This document shows positions 37,378-45,842 of a DNA stretch of 64,000 bases, piece after piece (position 1 is the first letter of the stretch; the number at the start of each line of letters is the position of its first letter). This stretch comes from Mycoplasma sp. CAG:472 (GTDB taxonomy: Bacteria > Bacillota_I > Bacilli_A > RF39 > UBA660). The notes below the pieces were generated by a model. It searched no databases. It was not told the origin of the DNA and saw nothing but the letters and a program-made list of their open reading frames with translations. Made by a program: the position numbers and the translations under genes. The stretch spans positions 24,180 to 88,179 of the forward strand of contig FR899415.1 in the NCBI GenBank assembly GCA_000437315.1. The letters run 5' to 3'.

Positions 37378-39113
37378 GAGGAAACATTACAGTTTGATGA
37401 ATAAGGCATTGGATTAGGCATTTCCATCTTAACTATCATTGGTATTTTAAAGGCACTGCCAAATGATACACAAGTTCCTGGTTGAAGTGTTTTTTGTTTT
37501 TCAATAATATCTGCACTAATATTTGGAAGCATTTCTGAAATATATTTAATATCAAGAGGGTGTGTCATTTTAAAGATCAAGAAATTTGAACATTGTGCAA
37601 TAACTGTATCAGATATTTCAACTGGTCTTTGAGAAATAATATCAAGAATTACGCCATATTTTCTTCCTTCTTTTGCAATACGGTCAAATATGTTATAACC
37701 AAGTAAGAATGTATCATTATCTTTTTGAATATATCTATGAGCTTCTTCCAAAAATAAATGAAATGGAATACTTGCTCTTTGCTCTAAAGACTTAGAATAA
37801 TCAAATAAGAATTTACACATTATTTTTACAATAACTTTAGCATAAATATCGTCAACATCCTCGAGATTAATATTAATTATTTGAGCTTTTTTACCATTAA
37901 ATGATTTTAAAGCATCAATAAATTCAGTATTTGTATAATGTTTAGTTCCATCAAAATAATTACCAACTTCACTATGAAGAATTGTAGTAAGTCTAACCTT
38001 TAATATTGAGGCATCATCAACAAGAGTATCATTATGTAAGAAACCTTCGGAAATTAAAGTAAACTCTAATGCTTTGGAAAAGTCTAGTAGTGAATAAAAT
38101 GCATTTTCATCTGGAGCAATATTTTCAATTTCATCATTAATATTTTTCAAAATATATTCAGTAATTAAAACACTTTCACCAAAATAACCATTTGAATCAA
38201 TTTCAAAACATTCAGAGAAACTTCTTGTATAACCAAGTCCTTGAATAGTTGTATCAAAATTAAATTCTGGTGTATGACAAGTTTCTATAATTGTAAATAT
38301 TTCGTTTTTCTTTTGAGCAGTAGTCTCTGATGAGAATAATACCGCAAGTAAAGCTTTAGCAATTAAATGATTTTTATATTTTCTAGATTCAGGTGAATCT
38401 GTAGCAAATATTTTTGAAAGTTTTAATGTTCTTTCAAGTATTGGAAGTTGAGTATGTTTACTTGCCTGAAGAAGTAGTGCATAATCATCAAGTTTTAATA
38501 AATTAACAGGTATTTTAAGTGGTACATCAGTGGCCTCCTTAGGATTAGTGGTAATAAATTTATAATTATATTCAGGATCAATTGTATTAATTGAACTAAA
38601 AGCATTTTTATATTCACCATAAGCATCAAAAATAAACATATTTGCATTTTTTACTTTTGCAAATTTATTTAAAAATATATTTTGAACCATTCTTGAAACA
38701 CCACAAGATTTACCTGAACCAGTATTACCAAATATAGCTAAATGATTTGAAAATAAATCATTAATACTTGGACATACAGTAAAGTTTTTATAAATAGCAC
38801 TTTGGCCTAAAACAAAACTATTTTCAGAATATGTTCCTACTAGAGCCATTAACTCTTCACCATTAATTATTCTGATAGTCGAAGATAAAAGCGGTTTTCT
38901 AAGTACACCATTTAAAAATCTATTACCTTGATATTCACCTAAAAAACGAATTTTAATTTCACTACTATTAACTTCAGTAATTTCTCCTAAAATACGTTCT
39001 CCATTACTTTCAAATATTACATGCATATTCATTAAATCTGCTTGAACATTACTACCAGCAAGATTTTGAACATATGCCATACTATCACTTATATAAAGTA
39101 TTTTACCAAACAT
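37365..39113 (-). CDS. HerA-like hexameric ATPase (DUF87/FtsK-HerA)
   Basis: A 582-aa protein: an N-terminal HAS-barrel-like domain (MFGKILYISDSMAYVQNLAG...), Walker A GNTGSGKS at 129-136, a Walker B region (FHLFLEEAHRYIQ), an arginine-finger region (AKEGRKYGVILDIISQRPVEIS) and a C-terminal HerA cap segment. HerA proteins translocate DNA, with NurA nuclease in archaea and with partner nucleases in bacterial defence. No nuclease is next to it here; the neighbour is a serpin. AGGAAG precedes the ATG, 9 bp after the serpin gene. Role in this host is open. Confidence 0.9.
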   Translation of the reverse strand: MFGKILYISDSMAYVQNLAGSNVQADLMNMHVIFESNGERILGEITEVNSSEIKIRFLGEYQGNRFLNGVLRKPLLSSTIRIINGEELMALVGTYSENSFVLGQSAIYKNFTVCPSINDLFSNHLAIFGNTGSGKSCGVSRMVQNIFLNKFAKVKNANMFIFDAYGEYKNAFSSINTIDPEYNYKFITTNPKEATDVPLKIPVNLLKLDDYALLLQASKHTQLPILERTLKLSKIFATDSPESRKYKNHLIAKALLAVLFSSETTAQKKNEIFTIIETCHTPEFNFDTTIQGLGYTRSFSECFEIDSNGYFGESVLITEYILKNINDEIENIAPDENAFYSLLDFSKALEFTLISEGFLHNDTLVDDASILKVRLTTILHSEVGNYFDGTKHYTNTEFIDALKSFNGKKAQIININLEDVDDIYAKVIVKIMCKFLFDYSKSLEQRASIPFHLFLEEAHRYIQKDNDTFLLGYNIFDRIAKEGRKYGVILDIISQRPVEISDTVIAQCSNFLIFKMTHPLDIKYISEMLPNISADIIEKQKTLQPGTCVSFGSAFKIPMIVKMEMPNPMPYSSNCNVSSCWR

Positions 39114-39121
39114 GACTCTTC

Positions 39122-40297
39122 CTACCCTTCACAAACATCTTTTGTTTCATCATATTCTATAGGATTATTTACAGTGCCTATAAAATAAATATTATTACTT
39201 CCTATTTTTCTAATTAAATACACAAATGGTTTATTAAATATTACAGATTTTGCTTCTGAAACTGAATTTGAATCAAATATCGCTCCGGAGGCTGCCGCAG
39301 CTTTAGTACCACTTTCCATAAAATCTATATATGTTTTTTGAACAATTGAGCTTACATATATATCTTCAGCAATACCACCAAAATTTGCTTTTTCTTTATT
39401 AAACATATCTTTTATTCCCAAACTTTCAAGAATACCTTTTACATTATTAACATTATATTCATATTTAAATCTAGGTATTTGAATATGAGATTTGCTTTCA
39501 GTTATGGAATTTTTTATTACATCATTTGATATATTATTAATTACATCTTGAATATCTTTTTTAGGAAGAAGTCCAATAAATTCATATTGTGAATTATCAG
39601 AAAGTTTTTCATAATCTTTTATAAATCCTGTATAGTAATCACTTTCTAAATATTTTTCATTAGAATTCATCATATAAACATTTTTATCTAAGAAATTACC
39701 CATTGTAGTTTTATTACAATCAAACTCTTCATCCCATCTAAAATTAATACCAATTGCATTTACTAAAGCCATAATTGTATCAACTGAATTAACGCTATCG
39801 CTAGGAAATAATTCATTAATCATATTATATGTTTTTTCTGAAACCCATTTATTTATATTATCAGCATTTATAAATTCATCATATAAAACTTCACTATGAT
39901 AATTAATTTTAAGAGCTGTAGCAAATGTATTATTAATATCATTTTTATATTTATTATTAATCCACATACTATTTGCCATTGATATTTTACTATCTATATT
40001 TTCCATAGGCTGTAAATCATAATTATCAAGAGCAATATTAAGTTCATTTAAAGTATTACCCTTTGCCCCACTTTGAATCATTGATAGTAAATAAGCCATA
40101 GATAAAGGACTTACCAAAGTATTATCATTACCCTCAATTTGTTTTATAAACTTATAATCAAACTTATTATTCTTATTAAGAGAAATATTGGGTTTAGTAC
40201 CACTTCCTTTTTTATTATGAACTATATATCCTGTTAACAAAAATATACTGCATATTAAAAGTGCTCCGATTATAAACAACATTTCTTTTCTTTTCAT
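39122..40297 (-). CDS. Membrane-anchored serpin (serine protease inhibitor)
   Basis: A 391-aa protein with an N-terminal membrane helix (about 6-24) and a full serpin domain: NTLVSPLSMAYLLSMIQSGAKGNTLNEL, the SxAxWINxxY segment (MANSMWINNKY), NAIGINFRW, and FNKPFVYLIRKIGSNNIYFIGTVNNP at the end. The reactive loop hinge is inhibitory type: ESGTKAAAASGAIF, with small residues P12-P9. The scissile bond lies near SNSVSE but the loop is about two residues longer than in antitrypsin, so P1 is not certain. Such a protein on the cell surface could block host or rival serine proteases, as shown for gut bacterial serpins. Confidence 0.93.
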   Translation of the reverse strand: MKRKEMLFIIGALLICSIFLLTGYIVHNKKGSGTKPNISLNKNNKFDYKFIKQIEGNDNTLVSPLSMAYLLSMIQSGAKGNTLNELNIALDNYDLQPMENIDSKISMANSMWINNKYKNDINNTFATALKINYHSEVLYDEFINADNINKWVSEKTYNMINELFPSDSVNSVDTIMALVNAIGINFRWDEEFDCNKTTMGNFLDKNVYMMNSNEKYLESDYYTGFIKDYEKLSDNSQYEFIGLLPKKDIQDVINNISNDVIKNSITESKSHIQIPRFKYEYNVNNVKGILESLGIKDMFNKEKANFGGIAEDIYVSSIVQKTYIDFMESGTKAAAASGAIFDSNSVSEAKSVIFNKPFVYLIRKIGSNNIYFIGTVNNPIEYDETKDVCEG

Positions 40298-40322
40298 AAA
40301 ACATTCCTACTCTCTACTTTAA

Positions 40323-40351
40323 ATGATACCATAATTAAACTAAAATTACAA
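40323..40351 (-). promoter_or_regulatory. Promoter of the serpin-HerA operon
   Basis: TTGTAA at 40346-40351 and TATCAT at 40323-40328, spacer 17, about 25 bases before the serpin ATG. Confidence 0.72.
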
Positions 40352-40360
40352 TTAGAAAGC

Positions 40361-40427
40361 ATATAAAAAAATATAGCAATTTTATTACATATTTTTGTTT
40401 TATAAAAACACTTCATAAAATGCTATA
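40361..40427 (-). terminator. Terminator after the GT-C-like gene
   Basis: TATAGCATTTTAT and ATAAAATTGCTATA pair with one bulge around a ~30-base loop, then seven Ts on the minus strand. Confidence 0.7.
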
Positions 40428-40436
40428 CTTATTTAT

Positions 40437-42023
40437 TTATTTATTATTCTTTTTTAAACAAATAGCTAAATATACTGGAATTGTTACAATAATTGGATTC
40501 ATATATCTTAAATATGCATTAACCGGAGATAAAAAGCAAAATGCAAGTGTTAAAAGTATAGGTATCGAAAATATTAAATTTGTATACCTTTTCTTATACA
40601 ACGTATAACCTATTAATATTAATAGCATCCAAGTATAAACACCAGTATTGTAAATTAAACCAATACCCTTTGTAACCTTTAATTTATTTGTAAAATTAGT
40701 AATAAAATTTCTTTCTGTTTTAAAAGTTTTAAGATAATGTAAATCAAAATAACCAGTATTAACTCTTTTATTATAAACAACAATAAACCATGCAACACCA
40801 TCTTTATAATCCTTTTTAAGAGGATAAAAATAACCATAATAGTTTTCTAAAAAACTATCTACATAAACCTTAGGATGCTTTTTAAAACATTTGAACCAAA
40901 ATTTAAAGTATTCAATTAATTCTTTTTTGTCATTAACTTTCCAAGGAAATTTAACTGGATCTGATAGTTCAGGTTGATATTTCTTTTTTATTTCTTTTAT
41001 ACTCATTCTATAAAGGTTTTCTACATAATTTCTTTCTTTTTTTGAAAGCTGTTTATCATAGTATTTAATATATCTAGCAGTTTGTTGAATTGGTACAGAT
41101 AAAGTTTCCCTAATATTTGAAGGTTGAATCTTAAAATAATCTAATGACTTATTATAACTAAATTGAAATAATATAAATATTAAAATAAATGAAACTGCTT
41201 TTTTTCTAAGATTTTTTTTAAATAGATATGGAATAAGTGAGGCAATAACAATGTATATACCATTATTTCTAAATAAAATTACAAGCATACTAAACAAAAA
41301 TAATAAATATGTATTTTTTTTAGAATTATCTAAATAAAATTTATAATAATAAATTAAAAACCAAATAAAAAATAAATAATAGTAAGTATCCTTTACAATT
41401 GTATAGCCATTTACGTACCATACTGGATTAAACAAGAAAAATATAAAAGTAAGTACTCTAATTATTTTAGACGTTTTAATGTCTTTCATAAACTTTAAAA
41501 TATATGCAAATGTAAAACACGAAAACATTAACTGAGGAAATGTATATAAAAATATACCTAGATTGTCATTATAAATAAGTCTACCAAGTTTCATAGATAA
41601 TCCCATAATTAATGTTGGAAATACAGGATGATGATTAGAAAATGCATCTATCTTATAAAAATAATTTAATTCTTGGAGTCCATCCCAATGAACAGGACCT
41701 GGATAATAAAAAATTATAAACGGAATACTGAAAATGAAAAATATAATAAATGTTATAAGAAGTGGGTTTTTTTCAAATATAAAATTATAAAGTTTATTAC
41801 CTTTTTCTTTATTATTACTAATTTTATCTAATAGTTTAAATATTATAATTAAAAGTATATAAATTAAAGCTAAAAGTATTATAAAAGCAAAAAAAGTTTT
41901 TATAATATTTTTTTTATAAAATAAACTATCTATAACATGAAATTTTTTGATAGTATAGCCAAATAAAAAACATGTAGTCAAAATAAAACTTAATATAATC
42001 CCAACTTTTGATAACTTCTTCAT
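40437..42023 (-). CDS. Polytopic membrane protein, GT-C glycosyltransferase-like (DUF6020 type)
   Basis: A 528-aa protein with about 11-12 membrane helices. After two helices comes FYYPGPVHWDGLQELNYFY, an acidic first-loop motif typical of GT-C enzymes, and an SNHHPVFPTLIMG segment; a large C-terminal extracytoplasmic loop (KKERNYVENL...DPVKFPWKV) precedes the last helices. This fits the DUF6020 family of putative lipid-linked sugar transferases. The start at 42023 is preferred because the upstream in-frame start is a TTG. No other glycan genes are nearby, so the donor and acceptor are unknown. Confidence 0.75.
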   Translation of the reverse strand: MKKLSKVGIILSFILTTCFLFGYTIKKFHVIDSLFYKKNIIKTFFAFIILLALIYILLIIIFKLLDKISNNKEKGNKLYNFIFEKNPLLITFIIFFIFSIPFIIFYYPGPVHWDGLQELNYFYKIDAFSNHHPVFPTLIMGLSMKLGRLIYNDNLGIFLYTFPQLMFSCFTFAYILKFMKDIKTSKIIRVLTFIFFLFNPVWYVNGYTIVKDTYYYLFFIWFLIYYYKFYLDNSKKNTYLLFLFSMLVILFRNNGIYIVIASLIPYLFKKNLRKKAVSFILIFILFQFSYNKSLDYFKIQPSNIRETLSVPIQQTARYIKYYDKQLSKKERNYVENLYRMSIKEIKKKYQPELSDPVKFPWKVNDKKELIEYFKFWFKCFKKHPKVYVDSFLENYYGYFYPLKKDYKDGVAWFIVVYNKRVNTGYFDLHYLKTFKTERNFITNFTNKLKVTKGIGLIYNTGVYTWMLLILIGYTLYKKRYTNLIFSIPILLTLAFCFLSPVNAYLRYMNPIIVTIPVYLAICLKKNNK

Positions 42024-42098
42024 AAATAGTATTTTACCATGATAATTAGTATTATTCAATTTTTAATGTAATTATTTACACTATTTTACACTTTTGTC

Positions 42099-43007
42099 CT
42101 AAATTATTAATTTAAATTCTCTTGCAAATATTCTTTCATCAGAAGAGTATTCAATTATGTACTTATTATTCCTAGCACATATAATAATTCCAATAGTTTT
42201 ATCATCAGATAAAACTTTTACATTTTTATCAATATAATTCATATAAACCTCAACCTGACCTATATGTTCTTTCTTAAGTTCCGTTACTTTGAGTTCAACA
42301 ACTACATAGCATTTAAATTTCACATTATATAAAAGTAAGTCTATGTAATTGTAATTATTTCCTATTTTAATTTTGTATTCACTACCAATATAACTAAAAC
42401 CATCACCTAATTGTTTTAAAAAGTTATCTAAATTACCAAGTATTGCCTGCTTAAGCGCATATTCAGTTAAAATTTCCTTATTAATTTCAGTTTTTATTAA
42501 TATTGGATCTGGAACTAGATCAGGTAGTTTTAGTTCTTCATTCGTAATTAATTTATTTTTAGTTTCTTCGTCAAGTCTTTCATACTCTTTGGATTTAATA
42601 AGACTTCTCAAACTTCTTACATCTAAATTTCTTTGCTTACATATTTTAATATAATAATTAATTTTATTTATGTCATTTAACGGTAAAAGTTCTGAATAAT
42701 GACTCCAGGTCAAAAGTGTCGACATTGTCGACACTTTTTGTTCAATATTTTGTTCGCCAAACAAATTATAAAATTGTTTCATTCTAAATAGAGTTCTTCG
42801 ATTATATTTTTTACCAACTTCATTAGTTAATTTTTCTGCATATTTTCCGATAATATCATTACCATACTCTTTTCCAGCCTCACTTAAAAGTTTACCCACT
42901 TCCAAATAAGTAAGAACTTTATTTCTTTCTTTAGAATAATCCTTTACCTTTGCATAAATCTCATTTTTTAATAATTTTTCTTTAATTTCATCATAATAAT
43001 TTATCAT
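42099..43007 (-). CDS. DUF1016 (YhcG) protein: wHTH domain plus PDDEXK nuclease
   Basis: A 302-aa protein. Residues 1-~165 form the DUF1016 N-terminal winged-helix domain (KERNKVLTYLEVGKLLSEAGKEYGNDIIG...TWSHYSELL) and the rest a PDDEXK nuclease (NYIDLLLYNVKFKCYVVVELKV with the D...ELK core, then IGQVEVYMNY and IGIIICARN). The start at 43007 follows AAAGGATG. The ATG begins one base after the stop of its larger paralogue. The family occurs with restriction and mobile modules; its DNA target is unknown. A 27-nt palindrome lies inside the wHTH part. Confidence 0.9.
   Translation of the reverse strand: MINYYDEIKEKLLKNEIYAKVKDYSKERNKVLTYLEVGKLLSEAGKEYGNDIIGKYAEKLTNEVGKKYNRRTLFRMKQFYNLFGEQNIEQKVSTMSTLLTWSHYSELLPLNDINKINYYIKICKQRNLDVRSLRSLIKSKEYERLDEETKNKLITNEELKLPDLVPDPILIKTEINKEILTEYALKQAILGNLDNFLKQLGDGFSYIGSEYKIKIGNNYNYIDLLLYNVKFKCYVVVELKVTELKKEHIGQVEVYMNYIDKNVKVLSDDKTIGIIICARNNKYIIEYSSDERIFAREFKLII
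42712..42738. repeat. Palindrome in the 42099 DUF1016 gene
   Basis: Perfect inverted repeat: 13-base arms (AAAAGTGTCGACA) around one base. It encodes KVSTMSTLL just before the TWSHY motif. Confidence 0.9.
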
Positions 43008-43008
43008 T

Positions 43009-44223
43009 TTAACACATCCTTTCCATTTTAAATTCACTTTTAAATATTCTTTCATCAGAGCAGTACTCAATTACATATCTATTATTTCTTGCACATATAA
43101 TTATTCCTATTGTTTTATCATTGTAAGGTTTCTTAATTACTTTATCAACATAGTTCATATAATTTTGAATTTGCCCTATATGTTCTTCCTTAAGTTCTGT
43201 AACTTTGAGTTCAATAATAACGAAGCACCTATATTTCACATTATATAAAAGTAAATCTATATAATTATACTTACTTCCAATTTTAATTTTATATTCATTG
43301 CCAACATAACAAAAACCGTTACCTAACCATTTTAAAAAGTTATCTAAGTTATTAAGTATTATTTGTCTAAGCGCATATTCAGTTAATTTTTCTTGATTAA
43401 ATTCACTTTTGACTAATATTGTGTCTTGTACTAAATCTGGTAGTTTCAACTTTTCATTTGTAATTAATTTATTCTTAGTTTTCTCGCTAAGTCTTTCATA
43501 TTCATTGGATTGAATAGCGTTTTTTAAACGCCTTACATTCAAATTTCTTTGAACACATATTTTAATATAATAATTTATTTCATTAACATTTTTTAATGTA
43601 ATAAGTTCTCTATAATGACTCCAGGTCAAAATTGAACACAGTGTGTTCAATTTTTCACTATTAAATATTTCATAAAATTTTCTCATATTATGTAGAGCTC
43701 TTAAATTATATTTTTTACCTACTTCATTAACTAATTTTTCAGCGTATTGTCCTATGATATCATTACCATACTCTTTACCGGCCTCGCTTAAAAGTTTACC
43801 TACCTCATAATAAGTAAGAACTTTATTTCTTTCTTTTGAATAATCTTTTACCTTTGCATAGATTTCATTTTTTAATAATTTCTCTTTAATTTCATCTATA
43901 TTTTTTAATGATAAAAATTCTCTATAATGACTCGATAGCAAAATTGAACCGAATGGGTACAATTTTTCACTATTAAATATTTCATAAAATTTTCTCATAT
44001 TATATAGAGTTCTTCGATTATATTTTTTACCTACTTCAATAGCTAATTTATCAGCATATTGGCCTATAATATCATTACCATACTCTTTACCAGCTTCACT
44101 TAAAAATTTACCTACTTCATAATAAGTAAGAACTTTATTTCTTTCTTTTGAATAATCTTTTACAGTTGCATAAATTTCATTTTTTGATAATTTTTCTTTG
44201 ATTTCATCATAATAATTTACCAT
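43009..44223 (-). CDS. DUF1016 (YhcG) PDDEXK protein with duplicated wHTH domain
   Basis: A 404-aa paralogue of the 42099 protein in which the first ~115 residues of the N-terminal domain occur twice in tandem: MVNYYDEIKEKLSKNEIYATVKDYSKERN...SSHYREFLSLKN, then IDEIKEKLLKNEIYAKVKDYSKERN...TWSHYRELITLKN. The single nuclease domain (NYIDLLLYNVKYRCFVIIELKV) follows and keeps the D...ELK residues. GGAGGA precedes the ATG. Usual family length is ~300-350 aa, so the extra domain is a recent internal duplication. It shares a transcript with the smaller gene. Confidence 0.9.
   Translation of the reverse strand: MVNYYDEIKEKLSKNEIYATVKDYSKERNKVLTYYEVGKFLSEAGKEYGNDIIGQYADKLAIEVGKKYNRRTLYNMRKFYEIFNSEKLYPFGSILLSSHYREFLSLKNIDEIKEKLLKNEIYAKVKDYSKERNKVLTYYEVGKLLSEAGKEYGNDIIGQYAEKLVNEVGKKYNLRALHNMRKFYEIFNSEKLNTLCSILTWSHYRELITLKNVNEINYYIKICVQRNLNVRRLKNAIQSNEYERLSEKTKNKLITNEKLKLPDLVQDTILVKSEFNQEKLTEYALRQIILNNLDNFLKWLGNGFCYVGNEYKIKIGSKYNYIDLLLYNVKYRCFVIIELKVTELKEEHIGQIQNYMNYVDKVIKKPYNDKTIGIIICARNNRYVIEYCSDERIFKSEFKMERMC
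43628..43654. repeat. Palindrome in the second wHTH copy of the 43009 gene
   Basis: Perfect inverted repeat: 13-base arms (AAAATTGAACACA) around one base, encoding KLNTLCSIL before TWSHY. Confidence 0.9.
43940..43966. repeat. Palindrome in the first wHTH copy of the 43009 gene
   Basis: Same length and place as the other two; arms AAAATTGAACCGA and TGGGTACAATTTT pair at 11 of 13 positions. Encodes KLYPFGSIL before SSHY. Confidence 0.75.
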
Positions 44224-44261
44224 TTTGTTCCTCCATTTCTAAACGATTTAAACTTTTACTG

Positions 44262-44318
44262 CAAAATAAAAAGCAGAAAAACATACCATTTTTCTTAAGA
44301 AAAGGTATATTTTTCCGC
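44262..44318 (-). terminator. Terminator of the hisS-gatB operon
   Basis: A long hairpin: GCGGAAAAATATACC and GGTATGTTTTTCTGC pair over 15 bp and the centre (TTTTCTTAAGAAAA) is itself palindromic, followed by TTTTTATTTT on the minus strand. It lies about 110 bp after gatB; the bases between show no convincing gene. Confidence 0.85.
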
Positions 44319-44426
44319 TTCGTATATATTTATTACCTCTATTAAAATATATGTAATCGTCTAATAATAATTGCTTGGTTTATAAGAGGTTTACCTTGCA
44401 TATCAATAATATCAAAAATAATTTTA

Positions 44427-45842
44427 TTAATCAAGCTTTTTATGAAGTAAATCTTTTGTAATAATTGGATTAGCTTTACCCCTGGTTTCTTTCATAACTT
44501 GACCAACAAAGAAATCAAAAATATTAGTTCTACCATTTTTATATTCGGTAATTTCTTTTTCATGTGAAGATAAAATTCTATCAATTATACTTTCAATTAA
44601 GTTTTCATCACTTACTTGTGCATCTTCTTTAGAAATAAAGTTTTTAGGTTCTTTCTTTTCCTCTAAAGATTTATAGAAAACTTCTTTTACCCCTTTTGAT
44701 GATAAAATTCCGCTTTCTTTTGCATCATTAATTTGTTTTAAAAATTCTGGTTTTAAATAAAAATCATTTATATTAATATCTTTTTCGTTTATATATGAAG
44801 TAATAATTCCGTTAATGTAATTTGCAGCTATAATTGGTTTAATTCCTACTTCTACACATTTTTCAAAATAATTTGCAATATTAATATCCTTAATTAAAAT
44901 ATTAGCATTATATTCATCAAGGCATAAATTATTCATATAATTATCTTTTCTTATGTCCGCTAAAACAGGAATAGTTTTTCTAATATTCTCAATAAAATCA
45001 TCAGTTATTTCATAAGGTGGAATATTAGGTTCTACAAAATATTTATAATCAATTGCATCAGCTTTACTACGCATATGAACTGTTGTACCAGATGTCTCAT
45101 CAAATCTACGAGTTTCTTGATATAATGGTTCGTTATTTTTTAGTGATTCAAGTTGTCTTTTTTCTTCGTAAAGAATAGCTAGTTTTACATTTGCTAAATT
45201 ATTTACATTTTTTATTTCAACTTTTGGAGTAATATAATTTCCATTATCATCCATAAGATTTACGTTAACATCACATCTAATTTGACCTTTTTTAGTATCA
45301 GCCTCAGAAATACCTGTATATTTATAAATTCTACACATTGTTTCTAAAAAGGCTATTGCTTCATCAGCTGAATGCATACAAGGTGCAGTAACTGTTTCAA
45401 GAAGTGGTACACCTGCACGATTATAATCAATAAGTGAAAATGTAGGTAAATGGTCAAGTGCTGCAGCATCTTCCTCTAAATGGATATCTAATATTTCTAC
45501 ATTAAATTTACTACCATTAAGTGAAACCTCTAAATTACCATTAATACCTACAGGTCTTGTATTTTGAGTAATTTGATAACCTTTTGGAAGATCAGGATAA
45601 TAGTAATTTTTCCTATCAAAAATCATATATTTTGCAACATCACATTTTAATATTAAGGCCATTTCAACTGCTTTCTTAACACATTCTTCATTTAAAGATG
45701 GCATAAATCCAGGAAATGCTAAATCAATTTCATTAATATTTACATTAGCCATTTTATTATATACATTTGATGATGGTGAAAATACTTTTGTAGTACTTTT
45801 CATTTCAGCATGCATTTCAAGGCCAATAACTAACTTAGTCAT
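44427..45842 (-). CDS. gatB: Aspartyl/glutamyl-tRNA amidotransferase subunit B
   Basis: GatB binds the misacylated tRNA and transfers ammonia in the GatCAB complex, making Gln-tRNA(Gln) (and Asn-tRNA(Asn) where needed). The 471-aa protein has LVIGLEMHAEMKSTTKVFSPSS, LDIHLEEDAAALDH, DYNRAGVPLLETVT, GQIRCDVNVNL and the RRFDETSGTTVHMRSKADAIDYKYF region, then the helical and YqeY-like tail. Overlaps gatA by 8 bases. It is the last gene of the operon before a strong terminator. Confidence 0.98.
   Translation of the reverse strand: MTKLVIGLEMHAEMKSTTKVFSPSSNVYNKMANVNINEIDLAFPGFMPSLNEECVKKAVEMALILKCDVAKYMIFDRKNYYYPDLPKGYQITQNTRPVGINGNLEVSLNGSKFNVEILDIHLEEDAAALDHLPTFSLIDYNRAGVPLLETVTAPCMHSADEAIAFLETMCRIYKYTGISEADTKKGQIRCDVNVNLMDDNGNYITPKVEIKNVNNLANVKLAILYEEKRQLESLKNNEPLYQETRRFDETSGTTVHMRSKADAIDYKYFVEPNIPPYEITDDFIENIRKTIPVLADIRKDNYMNNLCLDEYNANILIKDINIANYFEKCVEVGIKPIIAANYINGIITSYINEKDININDFYLKPEFLKQINDAKESGILSSKGVKEVFYKSLEEKKEPKNFISKEDAQVSDENLIESIIDRILSSHEKEITEYKNGRTNIFDFFVGQVMKETRGKANPIITKDLLHKKLD

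Noticed and set aside
37365..39113. HerA-NurA or HerA-SIR2 type defence system
   Set aside because: No nuclease or SIR2-like gene lies next to the HerA-like gene; the operon partner is a serpin.
40437..40450. AAATA tetranucleotide-type run at the end of the GT-C-like gene as a phase-variable repeat
   Set aside because: The run is at and after the stop codon, so slippage would not switch the gene off.
44319..44426. A 30-codon frame after gatB (LINKIIFD... to RRLHIF)
   Set aside because: No start with a ribosome-binding site and it lies between gatB and its terminator; nothing beyond an open frame supports it.
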